From: JBCDGH01 sp038751365
Lineage (GTDB): Bacteria > Patescibacteriota > JACMRA01
DNA length: 41,599 bases
Direction: 5' to 3'
Assembly: GCA_038751365.1 (NCBI GenBank)
Contig: JBCDGH010000007.1
Coordinates: 1-41,599, forward strand
In this document: one piece after another, positions 14,581 to 22,478 of the stretch
Position numbering within the stretch: the stretch's first letter is position 1
Layout of the letters: the number at the start of each line of letters is the position of its first letter
Notes under the pieces: model-generated
Database searches by the model: none
What the model saw: the letters and a program-made list of their open reading frames with translations, nothing else
Told to the model about the DNA's origin: nothing
Made by a program: the position numbers and the translations under genes

Positions 14581-16470
14581 ATGTCTGTACCAAAAAATTC
14601 ACAAAACTTAATGCTGGATACCCAGCGTCATTCTATAGCACATCTGCTAGCTGCCGCTGTAAAAGAGATGTTTCCCGAAACTCAGTTTGGTGTTGGTCCA
14701 GTAATTGAGACAGGCTGTTACTATGATTTTATTCTTCCTCGTACTTTAATACCAGAGGATTTGCCTTTGATAGAACAGAAAATGAAAGACCTGCTAAAGA
14801 GAGATTTAGCTTACAAAGTTCAGGAACTGTCTGCGGAGGAAGCAGTTCTGCTATTTGAAACCAAAGGTCAAAGGCTAAAGGTCGAACTACTCAGAGATCT
14901 GATTAGTAAAGGTACTACCAAATTAAGCGAAGAGGAGAAAGCTGATTTTGATTTAAGTGGTGGTTTGAAAATTACAGTTTATAGAATAGTTGATGAACAA
15001 ACTGGTGAGATTTTATTTGAAGATCTATGTAAAGGACCTCATGTATCAAAAATCTCTGAATTAAAAAAGCTTGGTTTCAAGCTAGACAAATTTTCAGGCA
15101 GCTATTGGCGAGGTGATCAAGATAGAAATATTCAAATGCAAAGAATTTATGCTTTAGTATATGACTCTAAAGATGCCCTAGAGAAATTCCGTACGCAAAG
15201 AGAAGAGACTAGAAAGCGTGATCATAGGTTAATTGGTCAGCAGCTAGAGTTGTTTATGACTAGCGAGGAGATAGGTGCTGGTTTACCTCTGTTTTTACCT
15301 AAAGGTGCTTTATTGCGGCAAATTCTAGAGAGATATATGAATCAGGTTCAAACTGCTGAAGGTTATAAGTATGTGTTTACCCCTCACATAGGTAAAAAAG
15401 ACTTGTTTGAAAGATCTGGGCACTTAGATCATTATGCTGAGAATATGTATGCTCCCATAGACATGGTCAATTTGAAGGGTGAAGGAAAGGTGGCAGGTAA
15501 GGCAGAGCAGTTTTATCTAAAGCCGATGAATTGTCCGATGCACCATCATATTTATCTGAGCAAGCCTCGGTCTTATAGAGATTTGCCATACAAATTAATG
15601 GAGTATGGCACTGTCTATAGGTATGAAGAGAGTGGAGTCTTAGCTGGATTGATTAGAGTTCGCGGCTTTACTCAAAATGATGCTCATGTATATTGTACAC
15701 ACGAACAAATTAAAGATGTAGTCAAAGAAAGTTTGATCTCCTATCAGAAAGTGTATACAGAATTAGGAATTTCTGAGTATAAATTTAGATTTAGTTTGCC
15801 TGATTTTGAGAATGACGCTGAAAAGTATGGTCTTGAGACTGAAGAGTGGAAGATTGCCACCAAGTATCTCCGAGAAGCTCTGGATGAAAGTGGAATAGAC
15901 TATTATGACGGGGTAGGGGAAGCTGCTTTTTATGGTCCAAAGATTGATGTGCAAGTCAGAAATGTTAACGGTAAAGAAGACACATTAAGTACAATTCAGG
16001 TAGATTTCTCGATTGCACCTAAGTTTGAGATTACTTATACTAATTCTGCAGGGGAGCAGCAAGTACCAGCTATTATGCACAGAGCTTTAATGGGTAGTAT
16101 TGAGAGGTTTATGGCATTTTTGATAGAAAGCTGTGGTGGTAGATTTCCTTTTTGGCTAGCGCCTGAGCAGGTTAGAATTTTAACTGTTAATAACCAAGAC
16201 AATGTTCTAGATTATGTATCTAAGATAAAATCTATTCTTAGCGATATAGTTCTTATGAAACCGTTGAAATACAATGAGATTCGACATGAGCTGGATGACC
16301 GCAACGAAAGCCTAGGTAGAAAGATCCGTGAAGCCGAGACCCAAAAAATACCAGTAATTTTGATAGTTGGACCGAAAGATGTAGAGAATAATCAAGTAAG
16401 CGTCAGGACTCATATTAACGAGGAGAAAGTAAAGTTGGAAAAGCTAAAATATTTTTTAGAAAATCTTTAA
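14581..16470 (+). CDS. thrS: Threonyl-tRNA synthetase (TGS domain absent)
   Basis: 629 residues. It charges tRNA-Thr with threonine. The editing-type N2 domain has H17-x3-H21 (HSIAH) and C150/H154 (CKGPHV). The class II catalytic core follows, with the zinc-ligand Cys in MNCPMHHH (about residue 318), motif 2 (YRYEESGVL...VRGFTQNDAH) and motif 3 (HRALMGSIERFMAFLIE). The anticodon-binding domain is at the end (FWLAPEQVRILTV, ELDDRNESLGRKIREAE). The usual N-terminal TGS domain of about 60 residues is missing: the chain begins only 16 residues before HSIAH, as is common in reduced genomes. Confidence 0.97.
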   Translation: MSVPKNSQNLMLDTQRHSIAHLLAAAVKEMFPETQFGVGPVIETGCYYDFILPRTLIPEDLPLIEQKMKDLLKRDLAYKVQELSAEEAVLLFETKGQRLKVELLRDLISKGTTKLSEEEKADFDLSGGLKITVYRIVDEQTGEILFEDLCKGPHVSKISELKKLGFKLDKFSGSYWRGDQDRNIQMQRIYALVYDSKDALEKFRTQREETRKRDHRLIGQQLELFMTSEEIGAGLPLFLPKGALLRQILERYMNQVQTAEGYKYVFTPHIGKKDLFERSGHLDHYAENMYAPIDMVNLKGEGKVAGKAEQFYLKPMNCPMHHHIYLSKPRSYRDLPYKLMEYGTVYRYEESGVLAGLIRVRGFTQNDAHVYCTHEQIKDVVKESLISYQKVYTELGISEYKFRFSLPDFENDAEKYGLETEEWKIATKYLREALDESGIDYYDGVGEAAFYGPKIDVQVRNVNGKEDTLSTIQVDFSIAPKFEITYTNSAGEQQVPAIMHRALMGSIERFMAFLIESCGGRFPFWLAPEQVRILTVNNQDNVLDYVSKIKSILSDIVLMKPLKYNEIRHELDDRNESLGRKIREAETQKIPVILIVGPKDVENNQVSVRTHINEEKVKLEKLKYFLENL

Positions 16471-16508
16471 AACTTAGTATTTTATAAAAATAGAAAAATT
16501 TATGAATT

Positions 16509-16536
16509 TTGAAAAATTCTAGCTAGTTTTTATCCT
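16509..16536 (+). promoter_or_regulatory. Possible promoter of the Smr-like gene
   Basis: TTGAAA (16509-16514), 16 bases, TATCCT (16531-16536). Transcription would start near 16543, right before the in-frame AUA at 16546. Confidence 0.35.
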
Positions 16537-16599
16537 AGAGCTTAAATACTATTACTTATACCTAAAAAACGTTACAATCAAAACCAGCGAACTGTAGAT

Positions 16600-16863
16600 T
16601 TGCATAACTTACAGCCTTTGCCTCAAGAGTCAGTCGTAGAAGCGGTCGAGCGAGTGTTAGATAAATTTATGACTCCGTTATTACACCAACAAAACGTGGA
16701 AATAGTAATAATAGTCGGCAACGGCTTACATTCCAATCGATTTATAAATGGTAAAAACCCCTTGAGAGTATATGTAGAGAATTATTTAGTAAAACTAGGT
16801 GTTGACTGGGCAAGTGCCGATTTAGAAAGAAATTTTGAAGGTATGATTCGGGTTCATTGGTGA
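16600..16863 (+). CDS. Smr-domain-like protein (start uncertain)
   Basis: 87 residues from TTG 16600. NLQPLPQESVVEAVERVL and then VIIVGNGLHSNRFINGKNPL plus RVYVENYL match the Smr domain, a small nuclease-like domain of MutS2-type proteins, with the usual 'GxGxHS...LR..V...L' core. The TTG start would cut the conserved TVDLH motif, whose codons lie just upstream in the same open frame. That frame runs back to a stop at 16543-16545 and contains no ATG, GTG or other TTG; AUA (16546 or 16558) would be the nearest near-cognate start. TGA ends the gene. Confidence 0.72.
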   Translation: MHNLQPLPQESVVEAVERVLDKFMTPLLHQQNVEIVIIVGNGLHSNRFINGKNPLRVYVENYLVKLGVDWASADLERNFEGMIRVHW

Positions 16864-16915
16864 AGTCTAATACTGACTTAAGGAACAATTAAAATATATT
16901 GTCGAAAATACTATT

Positions 16916-16944
16916 TTGACCTAACTCTATAATTGTGCTATTTA
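16916..16944 (+). promoter_or_regulatory. Promoter of the 16961 gene
   Basis: TTGACC (16916-16921), 17 bases, TATTTA (16939-16944), preceded by GTGC. The leader would be about ten bases. Confidence 0.65.
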
Positions 16945-16960
16945 ATGTATAATTTTGTTT

Positions 16961-17374
16961 ATGAAAATTAAGATTTTTAATGATAGAGAAAACAGGTCAC
17001 AATATCCAAAACCTCTTTTATTTCGTTTGATTGGATTTGTATTTTTAGGTGTTTTTGTGATTAACTTATTTCCTACATTAATATTAAAGCCAATTATCTA
17101 TTTCCGAAACTCAGAGACGATTACAGTTGAGATTAAATTTAAGGAAAGAACTTGCTACTCTGGCAGCCATTGCAAGTATCTAATCTATACTGACAAAGAA
17201 GTCTTAGAGAATAGTGATTCTTGGTTTGACGGCAAATATAATTCTGCAGATTTTACCAATACTTTAGACTCAGGAAATGTTTGCACTGTCAAGGTTAGAG
17301 GTCTTAGAGTCCCTTACTTTAGCTGGTTTCGTAATATTGTTGAAATATACGAATGTGAAATTGTTAGTCGATGA
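16961..17374 (+). CDS. Small single-pass membrane protein, function unknown
   Basis: 137 residues. ATG 16961 is preferred to an in-frame TTG at 16955. One membrane helix lies at about residues 20-43 (LLFRLIGFVFLGVFVINLFP); the rest should be outside. The outer part (YLIYTDKEVLENSDSWF, NSADF, GNVCTVKVRGLRVPYFSWF, NIVEI) recalls small proteins of phages and bacteria with an 'IYT...EVF.N.DS' pattern, somewhat like DUF1523, but I cannot assign a function. Three of four Cys lie in the outer domain. Confidence 0.7.
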   Translation: MKIKIFNDRENRSQYPKPLLFRLIGFVFLGVFVINLFPTLILKPIIYFRNSETITVEIKFKERTCYSGSHCKYLIYTDKEVLENSDSWFDGKYNSADFTNTLDSGNVCTVKVRGLRVPYFSWFRNIVEIYECEIVSR

Positions 17375-17411
17375 ACAAGCTTATGAATATTATTTTCTGG
17401 TAGCTAAAATC

Positions 17412-17440
17412 TTGACTATATTATTTTAGATGTACATAAT
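17412..17440 (+). promoter_or_regulatory. Leaderless promoter of the toxin-antitoxin pair
   Basis: TTGACT (17412-17417), 17 bases, CATAAT (17435-17440); ATG 17449 follows after eight bases. Confidence 0.65.
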
Positions 17441-17448
17441 TATTTTAT

Positions 17449-17712
17449 ATGCAATTCAAATTAAAAATTTCGACACAAAATCAAATAACTTTACCTAAGA
17501 ATTTAATTAGTGAATTGGGTGCAAGCTCCGGTAAATATATTTATATAAATAAAGATGAGACTGGTTACTATATTCAAAATACTAAGGCAGAGGTTGATAA
17601 GGCTTATGGTTTTTTAGCGAAAAAAGTTAACCCCACGAAAAAGCTAAAATCAGGTGTTGCTTTTGAAACTGCTTTAGAAAAGTCAAAAATAAGTAGATTT
17701 AAAAATAAATAG
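17449..17712 (+). CDS. AbrB/SpoVT-type antitoxin
   Basis: 87 residues. The N-terminal half (FKLKISTQNQITLPKNLISE...) is a swapped-hairpin AbrB fold DNA-binding domain, with the typical 'Q-I-T-L-P-K' turn. The basic C-terminal tail would bind the toxin. It ends three bases before the PIN-domain gene. By analogy with VapB it should bind and neutralise the toxin and repress the shared promoter. Confidence 0.82.
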   Translation: MQFKLKISTQNQITLPKNLISELGASSGKYIYINKDETGYYIQNTKAEVDKAYGFLAKKVNPTKKLKSGVAFETALEKSKISRFKNK

Positions 17713-17715
17713 ACT

Positions 17716-18120
17716 ATGAAGCAGGCTTTTTTAGATACAAATATATTGGCTAGATTTCTTGTTGGTGATGTAGAAAGCCAGCAAGTAGAAGTGAGAAAAA
17801 TATTTGCAAAGGGGATAGATTTAGAGTACGAATACATCCTGTTGTTAGAAGTACTTATAGAGCTTAACTATGTTCTTACCTCACATTATGAGCTGTCAAA
17901 ACAAGATTTTATAGAAGCGTATAATATGCTAATTAACTTACCTTTCATTACTTTGGTAACAAATTTTGATTCGTCTAGTTGTATTAAGTTTTACAGTAAG
18001 CTAAATATTTCTTTGGAAGATTCGATTTATCTAGATTATTGCTTAAAAAACAAGCTAGAATTGATTACCTTTGATAAAAAGCTACATAATGCTTGGAAAA
18101 AACTGAGTAGTGAGAGGTAG
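17716..18120 (+). CDS. PIN-domain toxin (VapC-like)
   Basis: 134 residues. The PIN-fold acidic residues are visible: D7 in AFLDTNIL, a Glu in LLLEVLIELNYVL, an Asp in SLEDSIYLDYCL and an Asp in LITFDKKL. The family cleaves RNA, often tRNA or rRNA, with Mg2+ or Mn2+. It follows the antitoxin after three bases and shares its promoter, the standard VapBC layout. The target is unknown. Confidence 0.87.
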   Translation: MKQAFLDTNILARFLVGDVESQQVEVRKIFAKGIDLEYEYILLLEVLIELNYVLTSHYELSKQDFIEAYNMLINLPFITLVTNFDSSSCIKFYSKLNISLEDSIYLDYCLKNKLELITFDKKLHNAWKKLSSER

Positions 18121-18149
18121 TTATTTAGTTGGCTACCTTTTCTTTTTTG

Positions 18150-19682
18150 CTAATAATCTCGTTCACTAGAATTTTTGTCTAAACCATATCTAGCTTTGGC
18201 TTCATCTCTGGCTTTAGTATGTTCGACTATAGGTTTGAGCTCCCAGTTATAGTTTTGGGGAAGCCATTGCTGTAAATATGCCCCTTTTTTATCATACTTT
18301 TCTTGCTGTAAGTAAGGATTGAAGATTCTAATTGGTTTTTGGTCAGCACCGGTAGAGGCGCCCCACTGCCAACCTCCATTATTACTAGCTTCTTCCAGAT
18401 CTACAAGCATAAGTCTGAAATAGTCTTGACCCCAGCGCCAATCTACACCCAAATTTTTAGTCAAAATACTAGCCACAATCATACGTGAGCGGTTGTGCAT
18501 CCAGCCAGACTTATTTAGTTGGTTCATGGCCGCGTCAACAACTTTGTAACCTGTTTTACCTTGGCACCATTTTTTGAATCTTTCCAGAGCTTCTTGGTCT
18601 TCTACCCAAGTTATGCTGTTTTGGAATTTTTCTTGATACTCTTGATTTAAGACTTCTGGATTATGATATAAAACATAACGATAGAATTCACGCCAAATCA
18701 ATTCACTAATAAAGTGAAAAATATTTTGGTTAGAGCTAATTTTAGTACCGTATTTATTGACGATCAAATCTTTGAGAGTACGCGCCGAAACTAGACCCCA
18801 TTTTAGTCCTAGACTTATTTTACTAGTCTGACCTCTATTATAGGTATCTAATTCTAAGCTATCTCTTTTTTCCTTATATTTTAAGAGTTTATCATCTACA
18901 AAAGCCTCAAACTCAGCTAAACATTCTTCTTCACTAAAATACCATTCATTGTCCAGCTCGGTAGGACTATACTGATACTCTACTAGCTCATCAATATTTA
19001 ATTTATGCTTGCCTTGATCTAAGTATAATGTGTTAGGTTTATCAATTGCCGCAAAAATTTTGTCTTGAAGTTCGTCGAACCTTGCGTAGTCTATATGTTC
19101 GAATCCTAAATCTTTGATTAACTCCAAGCCTTCTGGTTTAGATAAAATAAAGCTATGGTCTATCTGAACTTTTTCATAGCTTTTGACGTTCATAAATTCT
19201 TCCAAAACAGCTTTTCTAAAGGGGCTAAATACTGAATAGATATTACCACTACCAGTTCTAGTTTGAGTACTGACTGTTAATTGATCTTTAAAAGAGTGAA
19301 AACTACCTTTGTTTTTTTCTACAATATTCTTGACTTCAGTATCTCTTTGAATAGAGTACGGCTCTATATCCTCGTTGGTAAATACATGTATGACTCGATC
19401 CTTACTAATTTTTTTAAAGATTTCTTGCGGACTGCCTACAAGTACACTAAAGCTGGCAAAATGTTTGCTAAAGTTACCTACTATCTGGGAAAGAGCGTAG
19501 CGTCTACCTCTACCGATATTCCAGTTATTGTCGTCTAAAAGACCACCATCTAAAATAAAGATTGGCAAAATTTGTAGATTGTTTGCTTTCGCAAAATTGA
19601 TGGCTTCACTAAGAGCTGGGTTGTCAGTTAGTCTAAAATCACGCCTGATCCAGTAGATAACAAGTTCTGTTTGTGTACTCAT
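18150..19682 (-). CDS. phrB: Deoxyribodipyrimidine photolyase (cryptochrome/photolyase family)
   Basis: 510 residues from ATG 19682; an in-frame TTG at 19727 would place a TTGACC -35-like box inside the gene. The N-terminal antenna-binding domain begins VIYWIRRDFRLTDNPAL. The C-terminal FAD-binding domain has LIWREFYRYVL, GYKVVDAAMNQLNKSGWMHN, RSRMIVASILTKNL, DWRWGQDYF and NNGGWQWGASTGADQKP then RIFNP, all typical of class I CPD photolyases that use blue light to split pyrimidine dimers. Length fits. Convergent with the PIN-toxin gene. Confidence 0.94.
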   Translation of the reverse strand: MSTQTELVIYWIRRDFRLTDNPALSEAINFAKANNLQILPIFILDGGLLDDNNWNIGRGRRYALSQIVGNFSKHFASFSVLVGSPQEIFKKISKDRVIHVFTNEDIEPYSIQRDTEVKNIVEKNKGSFHSFKDQLTVSTQTRTGSGNIYSVFSPFRKAVLEEFMNVKSYEKVQIDHSFILSKPEGLELIKDLGFEHIDYARFDELQDKIFAAIDKPNTLYLDQGKHKLNIDELVEYQYSPTELDNEWYFSEEECLAEFEAFVDDKLLKYKEKRDSLELDTYNRGQTSKISLGLKWGLVSARTLKDLIVNKYGTKISSNQNIFHFISELIWREFYRYVLYHNPEVLNQEYQEKFQNSITWVEDQEALERFKKWCQGKTGYKVVDAAMNQLNKSGWMHNRSRMIVASILTKNLGVDWRWGQDYFRLMLVDLEEASNNGGWQWGASTGADQKPIRIFNPYLQQEKYDKKGAYLQQWLPQNYNWELKPIVEHTKARDEAKARYGLDKNSSERDY

Positions 19683-19738
19683 ATTTTGTATTTTTTCATA
19701 TCGGTCTAAGTGGGTCAAGACCTGCAACCAAAACTGAT

Positions 19739-20359
19739 TTAGTCCAAGACCTTAAACATTAGAGTCATTTCATCTTCTTGTTTGAGCTTATGTGTGGGAA
19801 TTTTGGACATATCGTTTTCGTACAGATATATTGAGTTAACTCTGCTATTAATTCTTTGCTGTCTATAGAGTCTAAAACGCTTACTTAGATTAGCAATTTT
19901 ATTACTAAGAGCTATGGGTATTCTCAGGCAACCGTGAGACCTATCTCCAACTTGATTGGGCAGCACAAACTTTTCTAAAATATCTATATTGCCAAGAATC
20001 ACCTGTCTGTTTTTGGGTAAATGCCTAAATATTCCTTTGCCTTTACTAAGAGCTTGTTGTCTTGTAATAAACCTTAATCCATACTTAGTTGCTAGCCTAG
20101 CAATATCTTTGGATACTAATAAAGAGTGCAATTTACGCTGCCCGTTTGGGATGTCGTCATATCTTTTAACTATTAACTTGTCATCTTTAGTGATAATTTC
20201 TTGAACAACTATAGAGTTCAGTATAGATACATTGTCTAGCGGCTCTACAACATTAATGTCTCTGGTGTTTTTTGGTATTGGACGGTCATTTCTGTAGACT
20301 GGTATAGGTCTAGCGTTAACGTAATAGCCGTTTGGTAAGGTGTGAGATCGGCTTGGCAT
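19739..20359 (-). CDS. L,D-transpeptidase (YkuD) domain, apparently the C-terminal half of a split protein
   Basis: 206 residues from ATG 20359. GDRSHGCLRIP (about residues 137-147) is the YkuD active-site signature S-H-G-C-x-R; these periplasmic or cell-wall enzymes cross-link peptidoglycan. There is no signal peptide and no ribosome site at this ATG. The frame stays open upstream for about 69 codons (20566-20360), encoding plausible protein such as ELFELSGPASIRITISQ and KVTITYPNGK-like text, back to the TAA (20569-20567) of the upstream secreted protein in the same frame. The domain therefore looks like the continuation of that protein. Confidence 0.75.
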   Translation of the reverse strand: MPSRSHTLPNGYYVNARPIPVYRNDRPIPKNTRDINVVEPLDNVSILNSIVVQEIITKDDKLIVKRYDDIPNGQRKLHSLLVSKDIARLATKYGLRFITRQQALSKGKGIFRHLPKNRQVILGNIDILEKFVLPNQVGDRSHGCLRIPIALSNKIANLSKRFRLYRQQRINSRVNSIYLYENDMSKIPTHKLKQEDEMTLMFKVLD

Positions 20360-20566
20360 TGGCAGAACAAATGATGTCTTTATATTTTCTACTTTTCCAT
20401 TGGGATAAGTGATTTTTACATTTGCAGTATTGCTTTTCTGACTAATTGTTATTCTGATTGAAGCTGGTCCCGATAGCTCAAATAATTCTTTAAGGAGTTT
20501 TTCGTGCTCTGGATTATAGACTATTTTATTCTCCTTAGGGTTGTTACTTGCTTGAAGCTGTTTTAG

Positions 20567-21778
20567 TTAATTTAGTCCTCGTGGTTTTTCAACTTGTACA
20601 GGTGCACTATTTTTAAGCTGCTCTAAAAGGTCCCAGGATTTGTTGTGTACTGGCATGTTTTTATTATCTGGCTTTAGTTCCTTTGCACCTCCTTCCTTAT
20701 CCTCATCCTCTCTAAGTTCTGTCTCAATTTCTTCTTGATACTGTTGTTGAGGTTGTTGTGGTGGTAAGATCACTCCTCCTCCGTGATAGTGATAAATATT
20801 AGTTACTGGAGCAGGGACTTGATGGCATTCGATATCAATTTTTCTTTCAGTACTTCCTCTTGCACCGCCCCATAAAATCCCTCCTCTAAGATCTACTGCC
20901 CAGCCGTCACCATACTTATTCCTAGATACTCCAACATCTGTATAGTAGCGAGTGCTTGGTATTGTCTGATTTGTTTCTTCAAAAATAGTACCAGAAGCAT
21001 TTGGAGGACAATATGCTCCTATAGGTTGATTGCTTTGGAACTGTTGCAAATTGTTGATATTGGCACCCACTGTACCAGTTAAAGGGCTGGGTGCCTCATT
21101 AATAGTTCTTTGATTTACTTCTACTCCAATTTCAGGATTGTTAGTAAAATTGGGATTGTTGTTATTTGTATTATTCACTTGAGGTTGATTGACTACTGTA
21201 GGTCCAGCTTGGTTTTGGTTGATAGTATTTTGTACACTTCCACCTTGTCCACCAGCTCCACCTTCAGAAGTATTATTGTTATTATTTACTGAAGATTGGT
21301 TTTGATCTTGATCTTGGGTTTGATTTGGATTAGACTCCGAAGCTGCTGATGGGCTATTGTTGATTTCTGGGTCTACGTTGTTATTGTTGGTATTAGTGTT
21401 AGGGTTTACGTTAGAAATATCTGGTACAACAGTATTTTGAGTTACACCACCTTGAATTCCAACCTTTTGTTGCCTTTCCACATCTATCAAAAATGACCCT
21501 TCTTCTTTAGGGTTTTCGTAAACGGTTCCCAGCGGAATTAATTCATCCTTATTTTCAGGATTCTTATTGTAGTTAAGAATGTAATTAGTAAGATCTGAAG
21601 TGTTTGGAGCTTCCAAATGACTCCTGTTCGGATTATTTTGATATGGTCGCTCTTTCACTTGAGCCATCACCGGTAGTTGATTTTGTATAAAAATACTTGC
21701 CATGACAGCTATAGCTGCTGCAGGGGTCTTAAAATTTCTCTTTTGTTCGCGTGTTGGGGTGTTGCTAAATCTTTCCAT
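20567..21778 (-). CDS. Secreted Asn/Gln-rich protein, likely N-terminal part of a wall enzyme
   Basis: 403 residues. Residues about 18-42 form a signal peptide (AAAIAVMASIFIQNQLPVMA). A segment up to about 110 is followed by a long low-complexity Asn/Gln/Ser/Gly linker (residues 115-230), then a small folded part with two Cys (GAYCPPNASGTIF, IDIECHQVPAP), a HYHGGG stretch and a Glu-rich tail. It ends with TAA at 20569-20567. The frame after this stop continues into the L,D-transpeptidase domain, so the two may once have been, or may still be, one exported wall-modifying protein. Confidence 0.8.
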   Translation of the reverse strand: MERFSNTPTREQKRNFKTPAAAIAVMASIFIQNQLPVMAQVKERPYQNNPNRSHLEAPNTSDLTNYILNYNKNPENKDELIPLGTVYENPKEEGSFLIDVERQQKVGIQGGVTQNTVVPDISNVNPNTNTNNNNVDPEINNSPSAASESNPNQTQDQDQNQSSVNNNNNTSEGGAGGQGGSVQNTINQNQAGPTVVNQPQVNNTNNNNPNFTNNPEIGVEVNQRTINEAPSPLTGTVGANINNLQQFQSNQPIGAYCPPNASGTIFEETNQTIPSTRYYTDVGVSRNKYGDGWAVDLRGGILWGGARGSTERKIDIECHQVPAPVTNIYHYHGGGVILPPQQPQQQYQEEIETELREDEDKEGGAKELKPDNKNMPVHNKSWDLLEQLKNSAPVQVEKPRGLN

Positions 21779-21963
21779 AATACTATACTAAAATAATTTA
21801 ATTTTTACTGAGCTAAAAAGTGCATCAAATAATAGTGATGTGAGAATGTCCACAAAAAAGCCGTATTGTCAAATATCAATTTCATATAGCTGCTGATTGA
21901 ATAGTACCCTTTATGAGCCACCTTTCTTATGCAAAGTTATACTCAATCTACTAATCTAAAATT

Positions 21964-21992
21964 TTGAAATGGTTTGACACATTTCTGATAAT
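21964..21992 (+). promoter_or_regulatory. Promoter of the TfoX-C-like gene
   Basis: TTGAAA (21964-21969), 17 bases, GATAAT (21987-21992). A second -35-like TTGACA lies at 21974-21979 without a matching -10. Confidence 0.55.
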
Positions 21993-22038
21993 TGAGTGAA
22001 AAGTATGCACCAACAAATTTCTACCAACAATCAGATCC

Positions 22039-22356
22039 ATGCTATATCGTAGAAGATTACCACCTCCAGAGACACCAGTAGATCGACTATGGAATATATC
22101 AGATTCCTTGGCGGATCAACTAAATAATTTAAAAATATTCACCTACGAAGATTTGACTAGCAAAAACCTTATAGATTTATGGTCCGATCTAAAAGCTAAG
22201 TATCGTGGTATATCTAAGCTTACATACTACGCTTTGTGGGGTGCTGTGACTAACATTCATTGGAAAAACGTCCCTCCAAGTGAAATCGAAAAAATAGAAA
22301 GCTTCATCAGTACTAAAAAAGTAACAACTCCTGAGCTGCTCGAAATAAGAAAATAA
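22039..22356 (+). CDS. TfoX C-terminal domain-like protein
   Basis: 105 residues. The chain matches the helical TfoX_C layout, a helix-hairpin-helix-like fold: DRLWNISDSLADQLNNLKI, TYEDLTSK, then LTYYALWGAVTNIHWKNVP, ending EIEKIESFI. In gamma-proteobacteria TfoX regulates competence, but stand-alone C-terminal domains are widespread and their role is unclear. The N-terminal TfoX domain is absent. Confidence 0.78.
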   Translation: MLYRRRLPPPETPVDRLWNISDSLADQLNNLKIFTYEDLTSKNLIDLWSDLKAKYRGISKLTYYALWGAVTNIHWKNVPPSEIEKIESFISTKKVTTPELLEIRK

Positions 22357-22438
22357 GTTACCTTAAAACTTTAAAAACGAGATAGATAAAATTTTATACC
22401 TTTTTATACCTACTTAAATTATTAGTGGTACAAGTTCT

Positions 22439-22467
22439 TTGACAGATCAGCTTTTTTATGCTATTTT
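22439..22467 (+). promoter_or_regulatory. Promoter of the 22479 gene
   Basis: TTGACA (22439-22444), 17 bases, TATTTT (22462-22467), preceded by ATGC. ATG 22479 follows after 11 bases. Confidence 0.75.
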
Positions 22468-22478
22468 AAAAGCAATTT

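Noticed and set aside
21974..22009. TTGACA (21974-21979) with TATGCA (22004-22009) as the promoter of the 22039 gene
   Set aside because: The spacer would be 24 bases; TTGAAA (21964) with GATAAT (21987) at 17 bases is better.
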